In this document: positions 50,830-61,630 of the stretch, one piece after another
Position numbering within the stretch: position 1 is the stretch's first letter
Layout of the letters: each line of letters begins with the position of its first letter
Source: Viola odorata
Taxonomy: Eukaryota > Streptophyta > Magnoliopsida > Malpighiales > Violaceae
Reading direction: 5' to 3'
Length of the DNA: 64,000 nt
NCBI GenBank assembly: GCA_963691705.1
Contig: OY829544.1
Span: 4,905,501-4,969,500 of the forward strand
The notes under the pieces: model-generated
Told to the model about the DNA's origin: nothing
What the model saw: only the letters and a program-made list of their open reading frames with translations
Databases searched by the model: none
Program-made: the position numbers and the translations under genes

Positions 50830-51818
50830 GTTAGTAAAGATGAAGAAAGAAGTGGCTTGCTCTTATTATGTCGTAGCGAAAATTAACTGCAATTTTTTAT
50901 GCAGTACCTCATTTAGCAGTCAATGTTCTTTTTTTCCTTCCTTTCTTTCTTAGGGGCAGTTCCTTTCACCTTCTCGGGTGATATATATCCTGAACAGGGT
51001 AGGATTCCTTGGTAACTGCGTCTGTTGATGTATCTTCAGGTTTGACCTCGTGTGACCTGCAATGCGCCGGAGGAAGTCTCCGGCGTAGACTCTCCGACGG
51101 TCAAATTAGTATGTTGTGTGTTTATAATAGCGAGAGTGTAAAGGTATAACAATCTGAGTGTGTGTCCGTGTGTTTACCTCTCTTTACCCGGCGTACAGGC
51201 GTTTAATGAAGACAATCAATGTCATCAATGAAGCCATTACCTCAGTCCATAACATACGTAACGGTTACCCTGAAACCGTTACGAGTCATTAACTGTTATC
51301 ATTATAGCCACCGGTACTCAACTACCGTTAATAAACCTCACGTTTATTACCATAATGCTCCTTTCTCAGATCCGGACACCCCCAGTAGGGTACTGGCGTA
51401 TAACGTTATCTCTCACAGATATCGGTTCATAACCCGTTTCTTGTGTAAGTGCCGGTAACTTAAACCTTCCCGGCACTAGTCAATTAACTCATATTCAATC
51501 CGCCTACGTGGCTATACGATCAGTCAACTTCAGGATAAAGGACCTTACTACCCTTGTGATTTCCTTATGTATTATCATGGGGTAGTGCAAGGGGCAGAGA
51601 AAGTGGGAACTAGGCAGGGAAGGTAGCAAATTAGTCCAGACTCTGGTGCTTGGAGCCTAGTCTGGCACTAAATGTTGGAATTTCTTGGCAGTTTCATAGC
51701 ACCCATGCCAACCACACACCATAGATAAAAGAAAAAAAAATATCAAAGGTATTATTGGTTCTCCTGTTTGTAATCTCATCTGTTAAATTCTTAATAAGGG
51801 GTTCCTTTGGGGTTGCAG
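50830..51818. other. Spacer between P450 and its relic
   Basis: Contains balanced-composition non-coding DNA from 51.0 to 51.7 kb with repeated ACCGTTAC/CGTTAC words and a small CGCCGGAG...CTCCGGCG hairpin (about 51064-51087). It may be an inserted transposon fragment that separated the relic from its missing 5' exons. No ORF is supported. Confidence 0.4.
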
Positions 51819-51977
51819 TTTTATGGTGTGTTGGCTTCGCTCCTGCGTTCTTTCGAGTGGAAACTGACAAAAGGTACAGAACTGGATTTGTCCGACAAAT
51901 TTGGGATTGTTGTCAAGAAACTGAATCCTTTGATTCTCATCCCAAGTCATAGGCTGTCCAATATGGAGTTGTACTAA
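51819..51977 (+). pseudogene. C-terminal relic of a CYP706-like P450
   Basis: One frame reads LASLLRSFEWKLTKG, then LDLSDKFGIVVKKLNPLILI and PSHRLSNMELY before TAA at 51975. This matches the last 48 residues of the intact P450 (LATLLHSFDWKIP, LSEKFGIVLKLKNPL, PRLSPSLYE) with conservative changes only. The stretch begins right after a CAG, which mimics an acceptor, but the heme loop and everything upstream are missing. It is the tail of a lost tandem paralogue. Confidence 0.85.
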
Positions 51978-52669
51978 AGAATGTGTATTTTGTATGCATT
52001 ATCTTTAAATTTCTACTATACGTGGAGTCTCAAGAACAATTTATTTATTTAAATGGACATTATTACAATTTATAACTTGTTTTTTTTTCTCTTTAAGATT
52101 AATGATTTCTGTTTCCTACTTTGTTTTCTCATATTTATTTAATTTCATCCCTCTAACCTATTTAATTTAAGTATATGCCTATCTATTTCTTCTTTTATAT
52201 AGATGAAAGTAGGATTCGAATCAAATTTTGAATTCTTATTAACAATTTGACACCAGCAAAATAATCAATAAATTATATACTCATTAATGTCTATCTATTT
52301 TTTTTAATGTTAAAATTTATTTTTTAAATGGTAATATAACATGTTGATGTTTTAAGTATTAACACGGGACACAGACATTGGTAATTTTTTAATACTAAAA
52401 AATTGTTAGTGTAGTAAATTTTTAGGTGAATATGAAATAACAATAATAAATCCAAAGCCTAAACATTAATCTTTATTTAGTTGTTGTGATTAATACTCTT
52501 CCGTGATTACATTTTTATAAGATTTCAATTTTAAAATTTCCTTTTCGGGCTAGACGTAACCCTGATACCGACATATATATGTTGCACTAATTAAATCAAA
52601 CCCCACATATATTTTATTACCAGCAAATAATTAATATTGGCACAAGAAAAATTGAAACGGGAAGTATAG
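51978..52669. other. AT-rich intergenic DNA
   Basis: No gene or repeat with clear boundaries is seen. Confidence 0.5.
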
Positions 52670-52904
52670 TATTCCCTCTGTCCGTTTTAAAAACGTTTAT
52701 TGTTCGGCGCGTTTTTCTAGGCGCGCCGAAATAGTACTTATATAACTTCAAAAAATTTCGTATTTTTTTTCGAACGTACGTTAAGTATTCACCTACGTTC
52801 GAAAAAAAGTACGAAATTTTTCGAGATCATATAGGTACTATTCCGACGCACCTAGAAAAGTACGCTGAACAGTAAACGTCAAACATAAAGTGACATAGGG
52901 AGTA
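52670..52904. mobile_element. Stowaway-type MITE upstream of the amine oxidase
   Basis: The body is 52672-52902 with flanking TA. Ends are TTCCCTCTGTCCGTTTTAAA and, inverted, CTCCCTATGTCACTTTATG. Inside, AAAAAATTTCGTATTTTTTT pairs with the AAAAAGTACGAAATTTTT arm, making a long hairpin. It sits about 170 bases upstream of the amine oxidase ATG and may lie in its promoter. Confidence 0.85.
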
Positions 52905-53073
52905 GATCTATGCTTCCTCATTTTTCATGTAATCCCGTCCGGTTCTGAAAAAACAATTTTTTCCCTCTACCTAACGCTTACAAGTAGAGCCATGGGGGTG
53001 GACCCAAAATTTGTTGCTTTCTAAACATAAATACTGATGGAAATGGAATCGTTCAATCTTGCCAGATCTTACC

Positions 53074-55667
53074 ATGAAAACCACTCCCACTATTCTCTGG
53101 TCCTTCATCTTCCTCGCAGCTGTGTTCTTCCTTGTAAGACATAGTACTACTAAAAATAATCCATGGTATCAACCCGAAACCATCCCATGGTTGTGCTCAT
53201 CGTCTTTAGATCCCAAAACCCAGAAATTACCAACAAAAAACCACTACTTCTCTACCCTCACTCCTCACCACCCACTCGACCCACTCACCATCCAAGAGAT
53301 CAACAGGGTCCGGACCATCCTCTCCTCGTACCGACCCTTTCCCCCTTCTCTCCCTCCAATTCACTCTCTTTCCCTCGATGAACCCGACAAGAAACGGGTC
53401 TTGAGCTGGAAACAAGGCGACCCTCTTCCCCCAAGGAAAGCAATTGCAATTTTACTATCCAACGGCCAATCCCATATTCTCTCCCTGGATTTGGATTCGG
53501 GTCGGGTCACGACCCATGAAGTTAATTCCAAGTCGGGTTACCCAAAGCTGACCACAGAAGATCTAGCGGCTGCAACGGAAGTTGCGCTTTCTAATCAAGA
53601 ATTGCGAAATGCTGTCGTTTCGAGAGGTGTGGCATTATCGGACTTGAACTGCGTCACACCTTCGACGGGCTGGTTTGGGCCCAACGAGGAAGGGAGACGT
53701 GTGATCAAGGTCCAATGCTTTTCGACCCAAGACACGCCCAATTTCTACATGAAGCCCATTGAAGGTATCACATTAACCGTGGACCTAGACAGTAGAGAGG
53801 TTGTCAAATTCTCTGACACGGGCCGAGGGATTCCGGTCCCGAACGGAACCAACACGGATTACCGATACAAGCCCACAAACAAACCATTACGATCTCGCCC
53901 GATAAACCAGATATCGATGGAGCAACCGGAAGGGCCTAGCTTCGTGGTAGAGAACGGGCATATCGTGAAATGGGCCAACTGGGAGTTCCACATCAAGCCG
54001 GACCAACGGGCCGGGTTGGTGATTTCACAAGCCATGGTTAGCGACCCGGAGACCGGGGTGGCTCGTAGTGTGATGTACAAAGGGTTTTCGTCTGAGTTGT
54101 TTGTGCCTTATATGGACCCAGATGAGGGTTGGTATTTTAGGACATACATGGACGCCGGTGAATTCGGGATGGGAATTATGGCAATGCCACTGGTCCCGTT
54201 GAATGATTGTCCTCGAAACTCGCATTACATGGATGGGATTTTTGTGTTGTCGGACGGGAGGCCAGTTGTTCAGCGAGATATGATTTGTATATTCGAAAGG
54301 TATGCAGGGGACATCAGCTGGCGACATTCAGAAACGCCATTCACTGGTCATCTGGTGCGTCATGCTTTGTAGCTCAGTAGTATTTTTTTATACAATAAAG
54401 TAGAGTTGGTTTTCAAGTTTGAGTCTCTTAAATTACAATACTTGTTGTTGAATTGAAATGCGTAACAGACTATGGAAGCTAGACCAAAGGTGACCCTCGT
54501 GGCTCGAATGGCAGCGTCGGTGGGCAATTACGACTACATTTTTGATTGGGAATTCCAAACTGATGGGTTAATACGCATTAAGGTAAGTAATTAATTACGT
54601 TTCTTTCTCCATTTTTAATCCTAAACATCTCATGAACCTACCAATTAATTACTCTGTGCTCACTATAGGTTTCTCTTTCTGGGATCCTAATGGTAAAAGG
54701 GACTCCACATCAGAACATGGATCAAATACCAAACCAAGAAAAGATGTCAGGACCATTGATCTCTGAAAATGTCATTGGTGTGGTTCATGATCATTTCATC
54801 ACGTTTCACCTAGACATGGACATTGATGATACTAATAACACCTTTTTTAAGGTTCATCTAGTTAAGGAAGAGACTTCGCCAGGTGATCGATCGCCAAGGA
54901 AAAGCTACTTGAAAGTTAAGCGAGAAGTAGCAAAAAGAGAAGGTGATGCAAGGATCAAGCTTAATCTCTATGACCCATCAGAATTCCATGTGATAAATCC
55001 TAATAGACGCTCTAGATTGGGAAATCCGACCGGGTACAAAGTTGTCCCTGCTGGTAATGCTGCTAGCTTGCTTGACCACCTTGATCCTCCACAACTAAGA
55101 GCTGCTTTCACGAACAATCAGGTACTGGTTTAAGTACGGTTCATATAGATCTTATAATTTATGCCTGGTCACGTATTAATTTACTTATAATGGTGGTTTT
55201 TTTATGTTAATTAATAAAATGATAATTAGGTTTCTTGTTTAATTTTTAGATATGGGTGACCCCTTACAACAGGACTGAGCAATGGGCTGGTGGACTTTTC
55301 GTGTATCAGAGCAGGGGAGATGACACCCTTGCTGTATGGTCTGAAAGGTATCTCTGGGATAGGACTCGAATTTGTGTCAGTATTTTGTCATCAGCATACA
55401 ATCACTGAGTTACATACGTAATATTGTGATTGTGATTAATTTTTATATATCTACAGGAACAGAGAGATTGAGAATAGAGATATAGTGTTATGGTATACAC
55501 TGGGGTTTCATCATATACCATGCCAGGAAGATTATCCTGTAATGCCAACCGTGTCATCAAGTTTTGAGCTGAAACCTGTCAATTTTTTCGAAAGCAATCC
55601 GATTCTGGGAGCTAGACCGATGTTCGAAAAGGACCTACCGGTCTGTAAGCCAGGTGCTTCGTTCTGA
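53074..55667 (+). CDS. CuAO: Copper amine oxidase (primary-amine oxidase)
   Basis: Five exons: 53074-54354, 54469-54582, 54669-55121, 55250-55347 and 55457-55667. All introns are GT-AG and all frames join, giving 718 residues. The enzyme oxidises putrescine and other amines to aminoaldehydes, ammonia and hydrogen peroxide. An N-terminal hydrophobic segment (about 5-21) suggests secretion. The N2/N3 domains include the [11 protein letters not shown] region. The catalytic base lies in [10 protein letters not shown] (Asp360). The topaquinone precursor is Tyr448 in [12 protein letters not shown]. Copper ligands are His505 and His507 ([12 protein letters not shown]) and His667 or His668 ([15 protein letters not shown]). 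The C-terminus (KPGASF) has no SKL-type peroxisomal signal, favouring the apoplast. The ATG at 53074 is the first in frame and has a good context (ACCATGA). Confidence 0.95.
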
Positions 55668-55759
55668 ACTCGTTAATTTCCTCATCCGTTGTCAAATTTC
55701 AACTTTATCATTTGATCAACCTGTAGTTTATGCACAAAATGTATCAGATGTATAACTGT

Positions 55760-56469
55760 TACTCCCTCCGGTCGCGATTCTATGTCGTTTAAGGTTTTTG
55801 TTCGCAGTCGTTCAATAAACGTCGTTCTCACTTTCCAACCATTCTTTCTCCGATTTCTTCCCATTTAACCCTCGCTCTCTCTCCTCTCTCCCTCGCGCGG
55901 ATGCAAGGCAAAGTCTTCGTCTTCATCAACACCCAGTCTTCGTCTTCAACACCCAGTCTTCGTCTTCATCAACAACAAAAAAACACCACGGATTTGTGTT
56001 GGTGGTTGTCTGCAATTGATTTTGGGTTTTTGGTTGTCTGCAATTGATTTTGGGTAATTGATTGTCTGCAATTGATTTTGGGAGATTGATTGTCTGCGAT
56101 TGATTTTGGGTAATTGATTGTCTGCGATTGATTTTGGGAGATTGGTTGTCTGCAATTGATTTTGGGTAATTGATTTTGGGCAATTGATTTTGGGTAAATT
56201 ATTGTCTGCAATTGATTTTGGGAGATTGGTTCTGCAATTGATTTTGGGTTTCTTGATTCTGCAATTGATTTTGGGCTTCTTGATTTTCTTGATTCTGCAA
56301 TTGATTTTGGGTTTCTGATTGTCTGCAATTGATTTTGGATTTCTTGATTCTGCAATTGATTTTGGGAGATGAAGGAAGGGCAGCCTGGTAATCACACAAC
56401 CACGTACAGTACTTCCTTAATCCGCGTGCCCGGTCGCGAAACGACATTGTTTCGCGACCGGAGGGAGTA
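55760..56469. mobile_element. Stowaway-type MITE enlarged by an internal minisatellite
   Basis: The body is 55762-56467 with TA on both sides. The ends are CTCCCTCCGGTCGCGA in both orientations. At 706 bases it is long for this class. Much of the excess is the tandem repeat at about 56010-56370. Confidence 0.85.
56010..56370. repeat. Minisatellite of ATTGATTTTGGG units
   Basis: About sixteen imperfect copies of a unit containing ATTGATTTTGGG, separated by GTAATTGATTGTCTGCA or GTTTCTTGATTCTGCA variants. On the minus strand several frames stay open through the array simply because the unit lacks stops, so those frames are not genes. Confidence 0.9.
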
Positions 56470-57084
56470 TTTGTTTTCATGTACGGATATTACTTAAACC
56501 AATTAGTCTTGAAGGAAAAGTTAAAGTAATTAGGCAGTAATTTCACCGAAATTGATTCAAGTGGCTGATTAAAATTTGGAGAATTACCTAACAATTCCTT
56601 AGTGGGATCAAAGCATTATAAGCAATACAACACACAAAATTTTGAGGTAGATATAAGTATAAAAGCTAAAAACAACCCCAACTTTAATGCTTTAATTAAT
56701 CAGAATTTTGAATTATTTGTTTATTTAATGACTCACCTAAACTTATTTATTATTATTTAATCACCCCTACCATTAAAAAAATGTGACGTGCCATTAACAC
56801 TGTCAGTTTTATGTGCCACGACATCTTCTTGTTGCGAAGTTGGATTGCCACATCTGCTTGCCACGTCATTTGAGGTATATATATATTTGAAAATATTTTT
56901 TTTTATAGAAGATGGCTAACTACTTGTAAGGTAAAAACCGAGCCGTCACTAGGTTGGGGAAGGTTTCTCCTCCGGTCAGCCCACTGCTGCCGAAGCGCAA
57001 AGTGTCATCTCGCCTCTCGCAGTTGACACTCATAACACCAGTATACAGCTGGTGTGAAACACTTTTCCTAGCCTGCAGTTCTCG
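56470..57084. other. Intergenic DNA before the LINE ORF1 fragment
   Basis: AT-rich up to about 56930, then GC-richer sequence that probably belongs to the 5' UTR of the LINE fragment beginning at 57085. No gene is recognised. Confidence 0.45.
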
Positions 57085-57478
57085 ATGGAGAGGACTGCAT
57101 ACCATCGTCGAGCAGCGTCAATCCCAATCGCGTCCAGGCCAAGACGCGATCTTCAATTCCCCGTAGAGCCAACGTATACCCATCTCCGACCACACATGCC
57201 ATATCAAGCAGACGCGATTAACAATGGTATGCATCGTGGAGACCAACATCGACCTAATCGAACGACTTCATCACATCGGGCAGACCACTTCCATTCTTTT
57301 GGGGATAGGTTTGCAGCGTCAGATTTCAATGACGAACGTAAGGAGCATGTCGAGGATGACGGTGATCAGGTAACGACCTTTTATGTAGACAATCTGCCTA
57401 TGCACGTGGACCACCGTTCTCTTAGCTATTTGGTGAATCGGAGACAGAGGCTACCTAGGTTTGGCAATTTGTGGGAAG
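57085..57478 (+). pseudogene. LINE ORF1 5' fragment
   Basis: The frame starts MERTAYHRRAASIPI and includes TTFYVDNLPMHVDHRSLSYL and LPRFGNLWEV. This parallels the RRM start of the full-length LINE ORF1 (ITYYVENLPFHVDHRALRHL, LPRFGRLVDV). After 57478 the sequence turns into GTCGCAAA-type repeat DNA. LINE copies are normally 5'-truncated, so a retained 5' end with a lost 3' part points to interruption or later deletion. Confidence 0.8.
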
Positions 57479-57774
57479 TTTGGCGCCAAATATTCCTGCG
57501 AGACCTTTCCTACGGAGTTCTCCGTCGAAATGGTTTCGATAGAATATTCGGTCGCAAATATTTTCCATTTGCGACGAAAATACTGTCGAAAAAGGAAAAA
57601 TACTTGTTGCGACGGGCAACGCTTTAATATTATTTTCGACGGAGGTTATGTCACAAAATTAGGGACACTCCGTCGCAAATAGGATTGTTCATTTTTCCCC
57701 CCACATTTTAGTCTATCTAATTTTTAAAGAAATCTAGTATTATAAATGGATAATTAATACAGTAGGAACAAATA

Positions 57775-57777
<3 letters not shown>

Positions 57778-57860
<83 letters not shown>
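57778..57860. repeat. (TA)n microsatellite
   Basis: About 40 uninterrupted TA dinucleotides between ATTC and TTTATAG. Confidence 0.95.
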
Positions 57861-57864
<4 letters not shown>

Positions 57865-57973
57865 GTTTTAATACCCAAAATAAATGGTTGAATTAGTTTT
57901 AAACGTGTTTCTTTTGGTTTTGTAATTAAAGACTTTATATATATAAAAATAAATATAATAAGTGTATAAATTA

Positions 57974-58104
57974 TACTCCCTCCGAACCGCAATAATCGTC
58001 ATTTTCCTACGGAATGTTACTGTACACTTTACTTGACTTTTTATTGTTTGCTTTACTGAATGTTACTGTTTCAGGAAGTCAATTAATATGATCCAGAGGG
58101 AGTA
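57974..58104. mobile_element. Short Stowaway-type MITE in the repeat array
   Basis: The body is 57976-58102 with TA on both sides. Ends are CTCCCTCCGAACCGCAATAA and, inverted, CTCCCTCTGGATCATATTAA. It lies between partial and full units of the GTCGCAAA array. Confidence 0.75.
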
Positions 58105-59076
58105 CATATTAAAACTATAATGACGAAAAAATACGTTCGACGGAAAATGGAATACTTTTCAACATTGGGGATCTATAACGACGAAAAAATACGTCGCAAT
58201 GGTTTGCACTGAATGACCGTCGAAACATTGCGATGGACATTCGATCGCAAACTATCCGTGACGTTTTATTTTGTCTCTATAGGTCGATTTGCATCGCGAT
58301 AGGTCCACAATGTCGAAAAGTATATGTTTTAATTATTTTTCATATTTTTTACTAGTTTTTATAGTTTTCATAACAAAAATAAATGTTTGAATTAGTTTTA
58401 AACATGTTTCTTTTGATTTTGTACTTAAGGACTCTTATATGTAAATAAATATAATAAGTGTATAAATATTACTGGAAAATATAAATATTTATATATATAC
58501 ATATTGAACGGAAAATGGAATAGTTTTTGACATTGGGAACCTATACTGACGAAATATGACCTATAGCGACTAAATAGTGCGTTGCAAAATGGTTTGCGAC
58601 TGAATGTCCGTCGAAAACGTTGCGACGGATATGCGGTCGCAAACCATCCGCGACACTTTTTTCTTCTCTATAGGTAGATATTCGTCCCGATAGGTCCCCT
58701 AAGCATTTATGTTTAAACATTTATTTTTGTTTTTTATTAGTTTTTATACCAAAAATAAATGATTGAATTAGTTTAAACATGTTTATGTTGATTTTGTTCT
58801 TAAGGAATTTTATATATAAATAAATATAATAAGTGTAAAATATTTCTCGAAAATATAAAATATTTTTATATATACATATTAAACGGTAAAATGGAATGCT
58901 TTTCGATATGGGGGACCTATAGTGACTAACAGTGACCTATAGTGGCGAAACAATGTGTCACAAACTGTTTGCGACCGAATGTCCGTCGAAAACGTTGCGA
59001 CGGACATTCGGTAGCAAACTATCCGCAACGCTTTTGGTCGATTTTCATCGCTATAGGTCCCAATGTCGAAAAGTCT

Positions 59077-61630
59077 ATGTTTTAAGGTTTTTTTTCAGAA
59101 AGGCCCCTGTACTAAAAAAAAAACAACTTCCTCCCCTGAACTATAAAAATTCAAATACTGCCCCCTGAACTCTAAGTCAATTGCAAAGGGAGGCCCTTCG
59201 GTTAGCCAACTTTAACTTCCATCCATTTTGACCTGCAATAGCAGGTTACCAGGTTTTTTCCTTTTTTTTTCATTTTCTTTTCTTTTCTTTTCTTTAAAAA
59301 TTTAGAAAAATAATATAATTAATTTAAAAAATAAAAAAAAATAATTTTTTTTAAAGATACAAAAAAATAATGTAATTAATTTTAAAAATTCTGCAAAATA
59401 ATATAATTAATTTAAAAAATTCTGAAAATAATTTTTTAATTTTAAAATATTAGAAAAATATTTTATATTGTTTTTAAAAATTCAAAAAAATTATAAAAAT
59501 TCAAAAAAATTATAAAAAGTTTAAAAAAATTAAAAAATCTAAAAGTAATGTAATTAATTAAAAATTGTAAAAAATAATGTAATTAATTTTAAAATTCAGA
59601 AAAATAATGTAATTAATTTTAAAAATCCAAAAAATAATGTAATTAATTTTAAAATTCAGAAAAAGAATGTAATTAATTTTAAAAAATCAGAAAAATACTT
59701 TAATTAATTTTCAAAATCACTTTTCAGTTTACCAAGTTCTTATATTCAATATTTACCTTTTTAAAAATACATTTCTTATTTACTTGGTAAAGACATTTCT
59801 TATTTTTATTTTCCTTTATTTTTTTTTCATTTCTTCTTCATTTTCATGAAACGAGTGGCTAAAAATTCATTCACTGCACCACCATATACGATGTTCCTCT
59901 CCATCATCAAACTCCAAACTCCACTCTCCACCGCCGCCGCAACCACCACCAATGCCGCCACCAACCTCCACATCCGTCTTCATCCAGATTTTAGTCCCTC
60001 AGATATCCAGATCTACTCTCTCCGTGCTCAGATCTTGAATTCCAGGTATGTGGGGATTTAACAAACCTCTAGATCTACTAACTATCTCCGTCACTTCTTG
60101 GTATTCTCTACCAATCAACACAACCCACCATCACCATCCTGCCGTCACCACGCTCCGGCCAGCAACTAGACACTCGATTAAACAAGAATGGCAGTATAAG
60201 AGGTAGCACCATATCACTCCAAATAAAATAAACCCGACCCGTACCCATACGACCAAATCAAACCCGACCTAGCGACAACGGCGTGGTGCAGCGGTGGTGA
60301 GGGCAGATGCGGTATGGCTAGGCGGTTGGGATGCAGCGGCGGTTGTGGAAGATGGATTGGCTAAGCAGCTGTTGTGATGTAGTGGAGCGGCGGAGCAAGG
60401 GCGAGATGGAGGAGTAGCACGGTCTGAGGAGACATGGCGGCAATAGCGTTTTGCAGCGGTGGCGAGGGCAGCGACGTCGTGGCTGGGCGGTTGGGAGCAG
60501 CTACGAAATGACGAGAAGAGTAATTGAAAAGAAGAGTAATTGAAGTTTGATGTTTTGGGGTAATCAAACCCAATTCAGAAAAAAGAAAGGAAATAAGAGA
60601 CGATGATGAAAAAGAAAAGAAAAGAAAGGAAAATAAAAAGAAAAAGAAAAACAAAAGAAAAGAAAGAGAAGAAAAGAAAAAGAAAGAAAAGAAAAAGAAA
60701 GAAAGAAAGTTTGTTACCTGGATTTTTAGAACTAATTAAATTATTTTTCTGGATTTTTAAAATTAATTACATTATTTTTCTAGATTTTTTAAATTAATTA
60801 TATTATTTTTCTGAATTTTAAAATTAATTATATTATTTTTTGGATTTTTTAAATTAATTACATTATTTTTTTGAATTTTTGAATTAATTACATTATTTTT
60901 TTGAATTTTTTAAATTAATTATATTATTTTTCTAGATGTGTAGTTTCTTCCTTTTCTTTTTTTAATTTATGAATACTATTTTTAAACTATCTTTTTGTGT
61001 AAACAAAAATCAAAATAATTGCTGAAACTAAAATTAAAAAAAGTAGTAAAATAAATAAGACCAATTAAATTTTATATTATTTATTATTACTGAAAATAAA
61101 ATATTTTTTTATAATTTATAATTTGTTTTGAAATTTTTACATTTTTTTTGAATTTTTATAATTTTTTTGAATTTTTCAAAATAAAATAAAATATTTTTCT
61201 AATTTTTTAAAATTAATACATTATTTTCAGAATTTTTAAAATTAATTACATTATTTTTTAAAATTTTTAATTAATTACATTATTTTTAAAATTAATTACA
61301 TTATTTTTCTGGATTTTAAAATTAATTAAATTATTTTTATTATTTTTAAAAAAAATTATATTATTTTTTTGGATTTTTTAAATTAATTATATTATTTTTC
61401 TAAATTTTTAAAGAAAAGAAAAGAAAAGAAAATGAAAAAAAAGTGAAAAAACCTGGTAACCTGCTATTGTAGGTCAAAATGGATGGAAGTTAAAGTTGAC
61501 TAACAGAAGGGCCTCCCTTTGCAATTAACTTAGAGTTCAGGAGGCAGTATTTGAATTTTTATAGTTTAGGGGAGGAAGCTGTTTTTTTTTAGTAGAGGGG
61601 GCCTTCTTGCAAAAAAAACCCATGTTTTAA
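59077..61630. mobile_element. Mutator-like foldback element with 9-bp target-site duplication
   Basis: The body is 59086-61621. ATGTTTTAA is duplicated at 59077-59085 and 61622-61630. The inverted arms start GGTTTTTTTTCAGAAAGGCC and GGGTTTTTTTTGCAAGAAGG. They stay similar through CTTCCTCCCCTGAACTATAA, AATTGCAAAGGGAGGCCCTT and AACTTCCATCCATTTTGACC to TTCTTTTCTTTTCTTT, about 200 bases. They then merge into AT-rich arms made of ATTAATTxxATTATTTTT words. The centre (about 59840-60600) is GC-richer and gene-like. The array unit on either side is continuous across the insertion, which confirms the boundaries. No transposase is encoded. Confidence 0.85.
59846..60061 (+). pseudogene. Gene-like fragment in the foldback element
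   Basis: A 71-codon frame with codon-like composition (KRVAKNSFTAPPYTMFLSII, an Ala/Thr-rich stretch, then LHPDFSPSDIQIYSLRAQIL). It runs into CCAG|GTATGTGG, a good splice-donor match at about 60045. I do not recognise the protein. It looks like part of a captured first exon, in the manner of Pack-MULEs. Confidence 0.4.

Larger units (their letters stand above)
57479..59076. repeat. Tandem array of GTCGCAAA-rich units
   Basis: Three fuller units of about 365-380 bases begin near 58140, 58506 and 58885, with partial ones before. Each has GGAAAATGGAATxxTTTT, then a TATAGxGACGAAA-like word, then CGTCGAAAacGTTGCGACGG and CGGTCGCAAACTATCCG. Each ends in AT-rich sequence with AATAAATATAATAAGTGTAT. 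Clusters of such short inverted GTCGC/GCGAC words resemble subterminal repeats of plant DNA transposons (for example CACTA), but no CACTA ends or transposase were seen. Confidence 0.7.

Noticed and set aside
53059..53073. Upstream extension of the amine oxidase by five residues
   Set aside because: The codon at 53059 is TTG, not ATG; the first ATG in frame is at 53074 in a good context.
55946..56395. Several long overlapping minus-strand frames rich in Asn, Gln, Lys and Ile
   Set aside because: They are translations of a minisatellite whose unit lacks stop codons, inside a Stowaway MITE.
60361..60797. Phe/Ser-rich minus-strand and Lys-rich plus-strand frames in the foldback element
   Set aside because: They come from purine-rich AAAGAAAAG runs and low-complexity sequence, not from genes.
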